Shown: piece by piece, positions 1 through 8,574 of the stretch
Layout: every line of letters starts with the position of its first letter
How positions within the stretch are numbered: position 1 is the stretch's first letter
Origin: Kluyvera ascorbata_C
GTDB taxonomy: Bacteria > Pseudomonadota > Gammaproteobacteria > Enterobacterales > Enterobacteriaceae
Direction: 5' to 3'
DNA: 64,000 bases
Assembly: GCF_044197065.1 (NCBI RefSeq)
Contig: NZ_JBIQOI010000002.1
Coordinates: 868,001-932,000 of the forward strand
Notes under the pieces: generated by a model
Database searches by the model: none
Seen by the model: the letters and a program-made list of their open reading frames with translations, nothing else
What the model was told of the DNA's origin: nothing
Made by a program: the position numbers and the translations under genes

Positions 1-1188
1 ATCGAAATCTTCGGCGTGATCCTGGGCGTAGTAACCAATGCTGGCGTTCTCAGACCATTTCACCGTACCGCTGTCCGGCGTCAGTTCACCGACCAGGGTT
101 TTCAGCATGGTGGATTTACCCACGCCGTTAGCGCCGATAATGGCGATCTTCTCGCCCACTTCCATCATCAGGTTGAAGTTTTTAAACAGCGGGCCGTTAT
201 CAAAGCCTTTGGTCAGCGCTTCGACTTCCAGTGCGTTACGGAACAGTTTCTTGTCCTGTTCGAAACGGATGAACGGGTTCTGACGGCTGGAGGCCTTCAC
301 TTCGTCGAGCTTGATTTTGTCAATCTGACGGGCACGAGAGGTCGCCTGACGAGATTTAGAGGCGTTGGCGCTAAAGCGGCTAACGAAGGATTGCAGGTCC
401 GCAATCTGCGCTTTTTTCTTGGCGTTGTCGGCCAGCAGCCGTTCGCGCGCCTGGGTGGCTGCGGTCATGTATTCGTCGTAGTTACCGGCGTACACGCGCA
501 GTTCACCGTAGTCGAGGTCGGCCATGTGGGTGCAGACCATGTTCAGGAAGTGACGGTCGTGCGAAATGATGATCATGGTGCTGTCGCGTTCGTTTAGCGT
601 CTGCTCAAGCCAGCGGATGGTGTCGATGTCCAGGTTGTTCGTCGGTTCATCGAGCAGCAGAATGTCTGGGTTAGAGAACAGCGCCTGCGCCAACAGCACA
701 CGCAGTTTCCAACCCGGCGCCACTTCGCTCATCAGGCCGTAGTGCTGCTCCAGCGGAATACCCACGCCCAGCAGCAGTTCGCCTGCACGAGATTCCGCAG
801 AGTAACCGTCCATTTCGCCGTAAAGCACTTCGAGGTCAGCCACTTTGTAGCCGTCTTCTTCGCTCATTTCAGCCAGACCGTAGATACGGTCGCGTTCTTG
901 CTTCACTTCCCACAGTTCGCCGTGACCCATGATCACGGTGTCGAGTACGGAGTACTCTTCGAAGGCGAACTGATCCTGACGCAGCTTACCGATACGTTCG
1001 TTCGGATCGAGGGAAACGTTGCCCAGCGTCGGCTCTAAGTCGCCGCCGAGGATTTTCATAAAGGTAGATTTGCCGCTCCCGTTTGCGCCAATCAGGCCGT
1101 AACGGTTGCCGCCGCCAAATTTGACGGAGATATTTTCGAACAGCGGCTTACTGCCGAACTGCATGGTAACGTTGCTGGTAACTAACAC
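1..1188 (-). CDS. ybiT: ABC-F family ATPase YbiT, partial (C-terminal part outside window)
   Basis: Soluble duplicated-ATPase protein of the ABC-F group, which acts on ribosomes rather than in transport. The frame is open from a GTG start at 1188 (LVTSNVTMQFGSKPLFENIS) to the window edge, giving 396 codons of a protein of about 530. The first nucleotide-binding domain is complete, with Walker A GANGSGKST near residue 40, a Walker B segment DILLLDEPTNNLD, and a switch histidine in IIISHDRHF. The helical linker between domains (EYMTAATQARERLLADNAKKKAQ) follows. The second Walker A, GANGVGKST, is present before the cut. GTG is chosen because an upstream ATG is absent and the N-terminus then matches E. 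coli YbiT. It is divergent from ldtB. The exact ribosomal role of YbiT is poorly defined in the family. Confidence 0.95.
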   Translation of the reverse strand, partial: MLVTSNVTMQFGSKPLFENISVKFGGGNRYGLIGANGSGKSTFMKILGGDLEPTLGNVSLDPNERIGKLRQDQFAFEEYSVLDTVIMGHGELWEVKQERDRIYGLAEMSEEDGYKVADLEVLYGEMDGYSAESRAGELLLGVGIPLEQHYGLMSEVAPGWKLRVLLAQALFSNPDILLLDEPTNNLDIDTIRWLEQTLNERDSTMIIISHDRHFLNMVCTHMADLDYGELRVYAGNYDEYMTAATQARERLLADNAKKKAQIADLQSFVSRFSANASKSRQATSRARQIDKIKLDEVKASSRQNPFIRFEQDKKLFRNALEVEALTKGFDNGPLFKNFNLMMEVGEKIAIIGANGVGKSTMLKTLVGELTPDSGTVKWSENASIGYYAQDHAEDFD

Positions 1189-1313
1189 GGGAGTATCCTG
1201 AAGAATGTGACAAACCGCCTATTCTGCCACAATTCCGAATAAAAAGCGCCCGCCTTCGCCAGTGACTAAACTGTAACTCAAGTGAAAAAAATGTGATTTC
1301 GTACACATCCGAA

Positions 1314-1342
1314 TTCCCTGCGACAAGGAATGCACATATAAT
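1314..1342 (+). promoter_or_regulatory. Probable sigma-70 promoter of ldtB
   Basis: A consensus -10 TATAAT (1337-1342) lies 17 bp downstream of a weak -35 TTCCCT (1314-1319). It is about 65 bp before the ldtB start. A CRP-like dyad TGTGA-N6-ACACA (1292-1307) sits just upstream. It matches the consensus in the left arm only, so CRP control is a weak inference. Confidence 0.5.
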
Positions 1343-1406
1343 GCGCTCCTACCAACAGTCTGAATTCTCAAACAACCGCTGTAATGGCACTGATACCTCG
1401 CACAAC

Positions 1407-2327
1407 ATGAACATGAAATTAACTACGCTTTTCGCTGCGGCGCTTGCTGTCGTAGGCTTCTGTAATACGGCATCGGCGGTTACGTATCCGCTGCCAACCG
1501 ACGGTAGCCGCATTGTCGGTCAGAATCAGGTCATCACGATCCCTGAAGACAATAAGCAACCGCTGGAATACTTCGCGGCCCAGTACCAGATGGGTCTGTC
1601 TAACATGCTGGAAGCTAACCCTGGCGTGGATACCTACCTGCCGAAAGGCGGTAGCGTGCTGAACATTCCTCAGCAGCTGATCCTGCCGGACACCGTGCAT
1701 GAAGGTATCGTCATCAACAGCGCAGAAATGCGTCTGTACTACTATCCGAAGGGCACCAACACCGTGATCGTGCTGCCAATCGGTATCGGTCAGTTGGGCA
1801 AAGATACGCCTATCAACTGGACCACCAAGGTAGAACGTAAAAAAGCGGGCCCAACCTGGACCCCAACGGCGAAAATGCACGCCGAATATGCCGCAGCCGG
1901 TAACCCGCTGCCAGCCGTCGTTCCAGCTGGCCCGGATAACCCGATGGGTCTGTACGCGCTGTATATTGGCCGTCTGTACGCTATCCACGGCACCAACGCT
2001 AACTTCGGTATCGGCCTGCGCGTCAGCCACGGCTGCGTACGTCTGCGTAACGAAGACATTAAGTTCCTGTTCCAGAACGTGCCGGTCGGTACTCGCGTAC
2101 AGTTCATTGATGAGCCTGTGAAAGTGACCACCGAACCAGACGGTAGCCGCTTCATGGAAGTTCACAACCCGCTGTCTACCACCGAAGCGCAGTTTGAAGG
2201 CGGCGAAACCGTTCCGGTTGTGCTGACTAAAGCCGTGCAGAGCGTGACCAGCCAGGCTGACGTTGACCAGAGCATCGTTGACCAGGCGGTTAAAAACCGT
2301 TCCGGTATGCCAGTTCGTCTGAACTAA
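1407..2327 (+). CDS. ldtB: L,D-transpeptidase LdtB (YbiS), attaches Braun lipoprotein to peptidoglycan
   Basis: Periplasmic enzyme that links the C-terminal lysine of Lpp to diaminopimelate in the cell wall. The 306-residue product starts at MNMKLTTLF; an in-frame upstream ATG exists at 1293, but the chosen start puts a normal signal peptide (cleavage after NTASA) at the N-terminus. A LysM-like segment (residues 40-85, PLEYFAAQYQMGLSNML) precedes the YkuD domain. The catalytic motif HGTNANFGIGLRVSHGCVRL contains the SHGC cysteine nucleophile. The C-terminus ends SGMPVRLN as in E. coli. It is followed by a bidirectional terminator and stands alone. Confidence 0.97.
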   Translation: MNMKLTTLFAAALAVVGFCNTASAVTYPLPTDGSRIVGQNQVITIPEDNKQPLEYFAAQYQMGLSNMLEANPGVDTYLPKGGSVLNIPQQLILPDTVHEGIVINSAEMRLYYYPKGTNTVIVLPIGIGQLGKDTPINWTTKVERKKAGPTWTPTAKMHAEYAAAGNPLPAVVPAGPDNPMGLYALYIGRLYAIHGTNANFGIGLRVSHGCVRLRNEDIKFLFQNVPVGTRVQFIDEPVKVTTEPDGSRFMEVHNPLSTTEAQFEGGETVPVVLTKAVQSVTSQADVDQSIVDQAVKNRSGMPVRLN

Positions 2328-2361
2328 TCAATCGAACGCACTGCGTTCGGGCGACAACATA

Positions 2362-2390
2362 AAAATGGCGGGTTAATCACCCGCCATTTT
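2362..2390. terminator. Bidirectional terminator between ldtB and the gntR gene
   Basis: Arms AAAATGGCGGG (2362-2372) and CCCGCCATTTT (2380-2390) form an 11-bp stem with a 7-nt loop. T-runs on both strands make it usable by ldtB (+) and by the GntR gene (-), whose stop codon is immediately adjacent. Confidence 0.85.
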
Positions 2391-2391
2391 T

Positions 2392-3108
2392 TTATCCATT
2401 ATTGACTATCACGATGCCGCCATGGTCGTAGCGATAGTGGCAGTGCGCGTACTCCAGCGGCGTGCCGTCATCCAGATAGATAACCTGTTCCACCTCCAGC
2501 ACCGGGTCACCGGGTTCGCAGCTTAAATACTGCTGATCGAGCGCATCCGGTTTAATTGCCCGCACCACCCGATACGATCCCATCATCTTCAGACCCAGGT
2601 TTTCCTGCACATAGCGAAATACCGAGCTTTCAAGGTGCGTTTTGCTCAATCCCGGCACCAGCGACACCGGCATTACGGTCATATCCAACGACAGTGGTTC
2701 GCCGTTGAGTAGGCGCAGGCGCACAAAGTCATAGACCGGCGCATCGGCGTTGACAAGCAGCGAAGCCTGCTCTTTTTCCGTCGGAAAGCGCAGCTCAAAG
2801 CGAATGACCTGGCTCTCCACGGTGCCAAGATGCTCCCAGGTTTCGGTCGCCCCGGAGTAGTCCGCGCCGGGAACATCCCACTGGGAAAGTTGCAGGAAAT
2901 TCTTGCGCACAAACGTGCCCTGCCCCTGGCGGGTATACACCAGCCCTTCGACAATCAGCTGGCGCATGGCCTGCTGGATTGTCATCCGGCTGGTACCGAA
3001 CTCCGCCGCCAGCGCAAACTGGTCGGGTAATGGTTCAGAGGCGGAATACTGCCGACTGATAATCCGTTTTTTAATTTCCCGCGCTATCGCGATGTATTTC
3101 GCCGCCAT
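2392..3108 (-). CDS. GntR-family (HutC/UTRA) regulator next to a phospho-beta-glucosidase gene
   Basis: 238-residue transcription factor. Residues 1-70 carry the GntR winged helix-turn-helix (IKKRIISRQYSASEPLPDQ, then GTSRMTIQQAMRQL and YTRQGQGTFV). Residues 90-235 match the UTRA ligand-binding fold seen in HutC-like repressors that sense sugar phosphates or similar small molecules (PVYDFVRLRLLNGEPLSLD, and the terminal EYAHCHYRYDHGGI). It begins 15 bp after the stop of the GH1 gene, with an AGGAG ribosome-binding site, so the two are probably one transcript. The twin palindrome upstream of the GH1 gene is the obvious operator for autoregulation. This pair is absent between ybiS and ybiR in E. 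coli K-12. The effector, probably a phosphorylated beta-glucoside, is inferred. Confidence 0.88.
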   Translation of the reverse strand: MAAKYIAIAREIKKRIISRQYSASEPLPDQFALAAEFGTSRMTIQQAMRQLIVEGLVYTRQGQGTFVRKNFLQLSQWDVPGADYSGATETWEHLGTVESQVIRFELRFPTEKEQASLLVNADAPVYDFVRLRLLNGEPLSLDMTVMPVSLVPGLSKTHLESSVFRYVQENLGLKMMGSYRVVRAIKPDALDQQYLSCEPGDPVLEVEQVIYLDDGTPLEYAHCHYRYDHGGIVIVNNG

Positions 3109-3123
3109 TACCCGCTCCTGTTG

Positions 3124-4500
3124 TTACATCTCTTCGCCGTTGCTGTGAATCGCTTTTTTCAGCCATTCATAGCTTTTCTTCGGTACACGCTTCAGGTCTT
3201 TTAAATCATGGTTTTCACGGTTGACGTAGACCACGCCGTAACGTTTACGCATATCCCCCTGCGAGCTCAGAATATCAATCAGCCCCCAGCCGAGATAGCC
3301 AATGACCTCAGCGCCATCTTCAAATATCGCCGCTTTCATGGCGTTGATATGGTCGCGATGATAGGCAATGCGATAGTCATCCTCGATGATATTTTCGCCG
3401 TCCCAGGATTCAATCACCCCAATGCCGTTCTCAATCGGGAACACCGGCAGGCGCCAGTCATTGTAATAGCGGGTAATAATACTGCGAAAACCGAGGGGGT
3501 CTATCTGCCAGTTCCACTCCGTGGCTTTCAGATACGGGTTCGGCGTGTCGCCAAACAGCATATAGTTGTTCACCGCCGTGCCTTCCGGGATAGCATCGCT
3601 ATTGAGGGTGCGGCTAGCGTAGTAGCTGAAGGCCATGTAGTCGTTTTTCATGGTCGCCAGCACCGCCAGGTCTTCCTCACGGTAGATGTCGTCAAAGCCA
3701 GACTGCTTAACAAAGTGCATCACTTCCGGGCTGTAGCCCTCGCCCGCAAAGACGCGCAGCAGGTTCTGGTTGAAGAATTCATCAAGCAGCTGAGCGCAGA
3801 AGACATCGCGCGGCTTACAGGTGGCCGGATAAACCTGAGCGTGCGCCAGCATGCCGCCCATCAGCTTGCCCGGTTTGGTGTCGTGCAGGTAGTTGGTGAG
3901 GTGCGCGTGGGCCATCATGACGTGGTGCTGAATTTCATAAAGCTCGCGCAGGGTTTTGTCGCCGCGCATATAGCCGGAGATCAGGAACGTTTCCGGCATA
4001 TGGTAGAGGTTCTGCTCGTTAAAGGTCAGCCACCAGGTCACCTTGTCGCCGAAGCAGTCGATCACTTTTTTGCCGTAGCGGATAAACGCGTCCATCACGC
4101 GACGGTCGGTAAAACCATTGTATTTTTCCGCCATCGCCAGCGGCATATCGAAGTGGTAGAGGCAGATCATCGGCTCAATGCCGCGTTCAATCAGCGCATC
4201 GATAAAACGGTCGTAAAAGGCAATGCCCTCTTCGTTGAACTCACCATCGCCGGTTGGGCACACGCGGCTCCAGGCAATCTGGAAGCGGTAGCAGTTCATG
4301 CCCAGGTCTTTCATTAAGTCAAAATCTTCTTCATAGCGATGATAAGAATCGGTCGCCACCTTCCAGTCAGAGGCGAACGCTTTCGGTTCGCGAATATCGT
4401 AGACCGACATCCCCTTACCGCCTTCATTCCAGGCGCCTTCGGTCTGCATGCTGGAAACAGAGTTGCCCCAGAGGAAGTTGGCGGGCAGTGATGGTTTCAT
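3124..4500 (-). CDS. 6-phospho-beta-glucosidase, glycoside hydrolase family 1
   Basis: 458-residue GH1 enzyme of the BglA/AscB/ChbF-like functional class that hydrolyses phosphorylated beta-glucosides after PTS uptake. The acid/base glutamate lies in WLTFNEQNLYHMP and the nucleophile in PVFPIENGIG. The late SSQGDMRKRYGVVYVN segment (Ser...Lys-Arg-Tyr) is the phosphate-binding signature that separates 6-phospho-glucosidases from plain glucosidases. No PTS permease gene is adjacent, so the phosphorylated substrate must come from a transporter elsewhere. It is the first gene of a two-gene unit with the GntR regulator downstream and a double palindromic operator upstream. The exact substrate cannot be read from the sequence. 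Confidence 0.92.
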   Translation of the reverse strand: MKPSLPANFLWGNSVSSMQTEGAWNEGGKGMSVYDIREPKAFASDWKVATDSYHRYEEDFDLMKDLGMNCYRFQIAWSRVCPTGDGEFNEEGIAFYDRFIDALIERGIEPMICLYHFDMPLAMAEKYNGFTDRRVMDAFIRYGKKVIDCFGDKVTWWLTFNEQNLYHMPETFLISGYMRGDKTLRELYEIQHHVMMAHAHLTNYLHDTKPGKLMGGMLAHAQVYPATCKPRDVFCAQLLDEFFNQNLLRVFAGEGYSPEVMHFVKQSGFDDIYREEDLAVLATMKNDYMAFSYYASRTLNSDAIPEGTAVNNYMLFGDTPNPYLKATEWNWQIDPLGFRSIITRYYNDWRLPVFPIENGIGVIESWDGENIIEDDYRIAYHRDHINAMKAAIFEDGAEVIGYLGWGLIDILSSQGDMRKRYGVVYVNRENHDLKDLKRVPKKSYEWLKKAIHSNGEEM

Positions 4501-4514
4501 GGTTCGGCTCCTAT

Positions 4515-4547
4515 ATGACTAGTCATTTAAATTTCATGACTAGTCAT
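4515..4547 (-). promoter_or_regulatory. Twin palindromic operator for the adjacent GntR regulator
   Basis: Two identical perfect palindromes ATGACTAGTCAT lie at 4515-4526 and 4536-4547. Their centres are 21 bp apart, two helical turns, so two dimers would bind on the same face. They begin 15 bp upstream of the GH1 start codon, overlapping the expected promoter and leader. The length and symmetry fit GntR/HutC operators (GT-N-TA-N-AC type or close variants). Assignment to the neighbouring regulator is inferred. Confidence 0.7.
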
Positions 4548-4633
4548 ATAACGCAAAGATGAAAAAACGCGCAACCCTGGAGATCGTTTTTTGTGAGTCG
4601 GAGAGGGTTTTCCCTGAAGATAGGGATCGATTA

Positions 4634-4712
4634 TGTAGGCCGGATAAGGCAGCGCCGCCATCCGGCAATCTGCGCCGGACTGCCTGATGGCGCTATGCTT
4701 ATCAGGCCTACA
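4634..4712. repeat. BIME: two REP units in inverted orientation
   Basis: A GTAGGCCGGATAAGGC unit (4635-4668) and a TGCCTGATGGCGCTATGCTTATCAGGCCTACA unit pointing the opposite way (4681-4712, given here only as its ends TGCCTGATGG and CAGGCCTACA). This is the common enterobacterial palindromic intergenic element. It fills the gap between the GH1 operator and the end of ybiR. Confidence 0.8.
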
Positions 4713-4727
4713 TGAACCAGCAAGAGG

Positions 4728-5846
4728 TTACAAGCGGTTGACGAGGGTGAGCAGCCCGTACCCCACCGCCGCAGCCCACAGCAGCATCGGAATAGAGTAC
4801 AGATGGAAGCGCCACCAAATGCGTCGGTCCGCCGCCATACGCAGGGCAATCAGGTTTGCCAGCGAGCCGGGCAGCAGCCCAAAGCCACCCACGTTCACCG
4901 CCCACGCCAGCAGCAGCGACGGCGGCACGTAGTTGAGCAGCAGAATAGTCGATGGAACGTTACTAATGACCTGCGACAGCCCAATCGCCGTCAGCCACAA
5001 CGGCCCGTCAGACAACCCGCTCACACCGCTTAACACCTGATGCAGCGCCGGAAGCTGGGTGAGCAGATGGACATCGATAAACATCGCCATAAACACCAGC
5101 AGCAGCGTCCAGTCCACGCCGAATACTACGCGCCTAGCCAGCAGCAGAAAACCAACGGCCACAATCACCAGACCCCATAGCTCCTGCTTCATTTCGAGCG
5201 CGGTAAGGAAGACGAGGTAGAACGCCAGGCAGCCCCACACCAGGCGCGGCTGCCAGGACGGCGTGATATCGCTGCTCTGAAACTGTAATTTTTTCGCCGG
5301 GAAGCAAAACCAGCACAGCACCAGCAGCGAGACCATCATCGCCAGCGCCAACGGCAGCATTTGCAGGGTAAACGCCGGGAATGAGAGCCCTGAGCGCCCC
5401 CACAGCAAAATGTTCTGCGGGTTGCCGATAGGCGTTAACAGCGACCCGGCGTTGACCGCCAGCGCCTCGAAAATGATCAGCCGGTTAATCGGCAACGCGC
5501 ACCATTTTTTCAGCGTTAAGGTCAGCGGCACCACGATAAACAGCGCCACGTCGTTGGTCAGAAACGTTGAGAGCAATGCCGCCGCCAGCACCATAAACAG
5601 CGCCAGCTGCCGTTCGCTGGCGAAGCGGCGCGCCATTTTGCGCCCAAGGACATCAAAATAGCCGCTCTGCTCTACCCCTTTGGTCAGCAGCATCAGGCCG
5701 CTCAGGGTAATGATGGTGTGCCAGTCAATGGCCGCTGGCCAGCGTGACGGAATGAAGGGAACGAAAAAGCTCAGCAGAATGCCGACGAGAATCAGCAGGT
5801 GCAAAAAACGGTCGCGGGCGAGCGACCGTATAAAAGGGAGGTTCAT
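4728..5846 (-). CDS. ybiR: Inner-membrane anion/citrate-type transporter YbiR
   Basis: 372-residue polytopic membrane protein of the ArsB/NhaD-like ion transporter superfamily, predicted to have about ten to eleven membrane helices. Recognisable segments are TIITLSGLMLLTKGVEQSGYFDVLG near the N-terminus, TFLTNDVALFIVVPL and NAGSLLTPIGNPQNI. The last is the superfamily's typical N-x-S-x-x-T-x-x-GNPQN hairpin. The start ATG overlaps the mntR stop as ATGA (5843-5846), so it is translationally coupled to mntR. That linkage suggests manganese-related expression, but the transported ion is not known. Confidence 0.9.
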   Translation of the reverse strand: MNLPFIRSLARDRFLHLLILVGILLSFFVPFIPSRWPAAIDWHTIITLSGLMLLTKGVEQSGYFDVLGRKMARRFASERQLALFMVLAAALLSTFLTNDVALFIVVPLTLTLKKWCALPINRLIIFEALAVNAGSLLTPIGNPQNILLWGRSGLSFPAFTLQMLPLALAMMVSLLVLCWFCFPAKKLQFQSSDITPSWQPRLVWGCLAFYLVFLTALEMKQELWGLVIVAVGFLLLARRVVFGVDWTLLLVFMAMFIDVHLLTQLPALHQVLSGVSGLSDGPLWLTAIGLSQVISNVPSTILLLNYVPPSLLLAWAVNVGGFGLLPGSLANLIALRMAADRRIWWRFHLYSIPMLLWAAAVGYGLLTLVNRL

Positions 5847-6316
5847 TCAGCGTGTTGCCCGTGCTTCTGGGTAAACTGACGGAACATATCGAGCGTCTCT
5901 TCGCTGACATGATGTTCAATGCCCTCCGCGTCGCGACGGGCCGTATCGGCGCTGACGCCCAGCACCAGCAGAAAGTTTTCCACCACCTGATGACGCTCGC
6001 GGCTCTCCTGCGCCAGCTTTTCCCCTTCCGGTGTCAGAAACACGCCGCGCCACGGAATCTGTTCAATCAACCCGACGCCTGCCAGGCGTTTAAGCATTTT
6101 AGCCACCGTCGGCTGCGATACCCCAAGACGGGCGGCCATGTCCACCTGTCGCGCTTCCCCTACTTCGCGGATCAAATCCGAAATCAGCTCAACATAGTCG
6201 TCAATCAGCTCCCGACGATGCGCTTCTCGCACCTGACGGAACCCTTCGACGTGTTCCTCAACGTTCACCAGCTGCGTCGCTTTTTTTGTTGTTGGCGTAC
6301 CTGCGCGGCGGCTCAT
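5843..6316 (-). CDS. mntR: Manganese-responsive transcriptional regulator MntR
   Basis: 157-residue DtxR/MntR-family metalloregulator, close to E. coli MntR throughout. The winged helix HTH spans residues 40-90 (DMAARLGVSQPTVAKMLKRL), and the dimerisation and metal-binding helices follow, with the conserved histidine and glutamate residues in EEHVEGFRQVREAHR, ERHQVVENFL and EGIEHHVSEETL. When loaded with Mn(II) it represses mntH and mntS. The family's E. coli member also acts at mntP. It lies divergent from mntS and coupled to ybiR. A perfect MntR-box dyad sits in the divergent region. Confidence 0.96.
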   Translation of the reverse strand: MSRRAGTPTTKKATQLVNVEEHVEGFRQVREAHRRELIDDYVELISDLIREVGEARQVDMAARLGVSQPTVAKMLKRLAGVGLIEQIPWRGVFLTPEGEKLAQESRERHQVVENFLLVLGVSADTARRDAEGIEHHVSEETLDMFRQFTQKHGQHAE

Positions 6317-6423
6317 AGCACTTCCTCATCTGTGTGACGCCTGAACGCGTCATATCAAGTGAGCCCATTGTAATGGATTGTGACCCGAGTACAAAAAATT
6401 AACGTTTTAGCCATAGCTATAAA

Positions 6424-6441
6424 ATATAGCCTGTGCTATAT
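6424..6441 (+). promoter_or_regulatory. MntR box controlling mntS
   Basis: Perfect dyad ATATAGC-CTGT-GCTATAT in the mntR-mntS intergenic region, 57 bp before the mntS start. It keeps the TAGC/GCTA core of the E. coli MntR operators at mntH and mntS (from memory). A second half-like TAGC motif (6409-6417, agccatagct) lies just upstream. Confidence 0.75.
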
Positions 6442-6497
6442 CTGTACGTAATGCAAACGCTCATCACGGAATGACGAGTCAAATCGCAGGAGGAACC

Positions 6498-6623
6498 ATG
6501 AACGAATTCAAGAGGTGTATCAGCGTGTTTAGTCACTCTCCTTTTAAAGTCCGGTTAATGTTGATTGGTATGCTGTGCGACCTGTTCAACAACAAACCGC
6601 AACAGGACACTCCGTCCCGCTAA
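6498..6623 (+). CDS. mntS: Small manganese-homeostasis protein MntS
   Basis: 41-residue protein beginning MNEFKRCISVFSHSPFKVRL and ending QQDTPSR, colinear with the 42-residue E. coli MntS. Most of the conserved core (FSHSPFKVRLML and NNKPQQD) is unchanged. In E. coli MntS is made when Mn is scarce, under MntR repression, and helps retain Mn by inhibiting the MntP exporter. A strong AGGAGGA ribosome-binding site precedes the ATG, and an MntR box lies upstream. In E. coli this region is also the rybA small RNA locus, so the transcript may be longer than the ORF. A perfect terminator hairpin begins in the stop codon. Confidence 0.93.
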   Translation: MNEFKRCISVFSHSPFKVRLMLIGMLCDLFNNKPQQDTPSR

Positions 6624-6651
6624 GCGGCGAGCGCATCGCCGCTTCATTTTT
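6622..6651 (+). terminator. Terminator of mntS
   Basis: AAGCGGCGA (6622-6630) pairs with TCGCCGCTT (6636-6644) and is followed by CATTTTT. The left arm starts inside the mntS stop codon. Confidence 0.8.
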
Positions 6652-6879
6652 CCGTCACAATTCGGTGGCAGACTGACTTTTTGCGTCCCAAAACCCCGAC
6701 TATTTTCTGGTTTTGCAATCTCCCTCCCAAAACAATTCGTTATGAGTAGTTGACCCAACTATACGCACGCTTTATCTTCTTGCAGCCCCGACCTCTGCAA
6801 CACCTTTTCTCGCACTGTCTGGCCAATAAATACCCCTTGACGCCAGGGGATGCACATGGCGTTTTTATAGTTGCTATCT

Positions 6880-8460
6880 ATGAACCTGACCCTGAAAGAA
6901 ACTCTCGCTGCGCGTGGGCTTGCCCTAAGCCCATGGACGGGATTTTATTTTTTACAATCGATCCTGATTAACCTGGCGTTGGGTTATCCGTTTAGCCTGC
7001 TGTATGCGGTGGCCTTTACCGGCGTGCTACACCTGCTATGGCGCACCTTGCCGAAAGCGCAGAAGGTCATTCTGGGGGTTTATTCTCTGGTCGGCGCACT
7101 CTATTTCCCGTTCAGCCAGGCCTACGGCGCGCCGAACTTCAACACCCTGCTGGCGCTTCACTCCACCAACGTCGAAGAGTCGACGGAAATCTTCACCATC
7201 TTCCCGTGGTATAGCTACCTGGTTGGCCTGTTTATTTTCGTGCTCGGCGTGATTGCCGTACGTCGTAAAGAAACCGATAGCGGGCGCTGGGGCGTGATGG
7301 AAACGCTGTGTCTGCTGTTCTGCATCGGCGTGTTCTTCGTTCAGCCGATTCAAAACCAACTGACTGGCTGGGGATTTAAACTGAGAGATAGCGGCTATCC
7401 GGCTTTCCGCTTCGTTAAAGACATCATCGTTAACAACAACGAGGTGATTGACGAGCAGCAGCGCATGGCTGAGCTTTCCAATATGAAAGATACCTGGAAC
7501 GTGCTCGCCGTGAAGCCGAAATATCACACCTATGTGGTGGTGATTGGTGAAAGCGCACGCCGTGATGCGCTGGGAGCGTTTGGCGGCCATTGGGACAACA
7601 CTCCATTCGCCAGCTCGGTCAATGGCAATTTGTTTACCAACTACATCGCCGCCAGTGGTTCCACGCAAAAATCGCTGGGGCTGACCCTGAACCGCGTGGT
7701 TGACGGCAAACCGCTATATCAGGATAACTTCGTTACCCTCGCCAACCGCGCGGGGTTCCAGACCTGGTGGTTCTCAAACCAGGGGCAAATTGGCGAGTAC
7801 GATACCGCCATTGCCAGTATTGCCAAGCGCGCCGATGAAGTGCACTTCCTGAAAAGCGGTGATTTCGAAGCGGACAAAAATACCCGCGACGAAGCGCTGC
7901 TGAAAATGACCGCGCAGGTACTGTCTACCGCCCGCAGCCAGCCGCAGCTGATTGTCCTGCACCTGATGGGCTCACACCCGCAGGCGTGTGACCGCACCCA
8001 GGGCAAATATGCGCAGTTCGTGCAGTCTAAAGAGACCTCATGCTACCTTTACACCATGACGCAAACCGACAGCCTGCTCAGCCAGCTGTACGATCAGCTG
8101 CGCCGGAATACCGATAGCTTCTCGATGGTCTATTTCTCCGACCATGGTCTGGCTTTTAAAGAGCGTGGGAAAGCGGTGCAGTATCTGGCGCATGACGATA
8201 AGTATCAGCAGAACTTCCAGGTGCCGTTTATGGTGCTGTCCAGCGATGACAAAAAGCACAACGTCATTAAGGCACGCCGTTCTGCTAACGACTTCCTGAG
8301 CTTCTTCTCCCAGTGGACCGGGATCCAGACGCAAGAGATCGTCCCCAAGTACCGTTTTATCTCGTCGCAAAAAGCCGGAAAAGTCTTTATCACCAACTTC
8401 CAGTTACAGAAAGTGGATTACGACTCGCTGAAAACCGATCTGTTTGATCCCAAAAGCTAA
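6880..8460 (+). CDS. opgE: Phosphoethanolamine transferase OpgE (YbiP)
   Basis: 526-residue inner-membrane enzyme of the EptA/alkaline-phosphatase superfamily. In E. coli OpgE adds phosphoethanolamine to osmoregulated periplasmic glucans. Four to five N-terminal helices (about residues 15-165) precede the periplasmic catalytic domain. The metal site is seen in VVVIGESARRDALGAFGG (Glu), the nucleophile region in AASGSTQKSLGLTLNR (Thr), and later ligands in VYFSDHGLAF (Asp-His) and YLAHDDKYQQNFQVPF (His). The ATG at 6880 is used because the protein then starts MNLTLKETL as in E. coli; an in-frame TTG at 6871 is ignored. It is the second phosphoethanolamine transferase in this window, with eptA at 37.5 kb. 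Confidence 0.95.
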   Translation: MNLTLKETLAARGLALSPWTGFYFLQSILINLALGYPFSLLYAVAFTGVLHLLWRTLPKAQKVILGVYSLVGALYFPFSQAYGAPNFNTLLALHSTNVEESTEIFTIFPWYSYLVGLFIFVLGVIAVRRKETDSGRWGVMETLCLLFCIGVFFVQPIQNQLTGWGFKLRDSGYPAFRFVKDIIVNNNEVIDEQQRMAELSNMKDTWNVLAVKPKYHTYVVVIGESARRDALGAFGGHWDNTPFASSVNGNLFTNYIAASGSTQKSLGLTLNRVVDGKPLYQDNFVTLANRAGFQTWWFSNQGQIGEYDTAIASIAKRADEVHFLKSGDFEADKNTRDEALLKMTAQVLSTARSQPQLIVLHLMGSHPQACDRTQGKYAQFVQSKETSCYLYTMTQTDSLLSQLYDQLRRNTDSFSMVYFSDHGLAFKERGKAVQYLAHDDKYQQNFQVPFMVLSSDDKKHNVIKARRSANDFLSFFSQWTGIQTQEIVPKYRFISSQKAGKVFITNFQLQKVDYDSLKTDLFDPKS

Positions 8461-8480
8461 CTTATCCCTTTAGCACATTA

Positions 8481-8517
8481 GCTATCCGTTTACCCCCTAA
8501 TCAGGTAGACGGATAGC
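8481..8517. other. Hairpin after opgE without a U-tract
   Basis: GCTATCCGTTTACC (8481-8494) pairs with GGTAGACGGATAGC (8504-8517), 14 pairs including one G-U, with a 9-nt loop. No T-run follows, so it may be an RNA-stabilising 3' structure or a Rho-associated end rather than an intrinsic terminator. Confidence 0.55.
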
Positions 8518-8574
8518 AAACCCGCCCAACGTTGCATTACTATACTCATCTTAAGACTTCTCACCACGAGCCTG

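Noticed and set aside
3208..4317. Long open frame (369 codons) on the + strand
   Set aside because: Lies antisense within the GH1 gene, has low-complexity His/Val-rich composition and no ribosome-binding site. The minus-strand frame is a clear family member.
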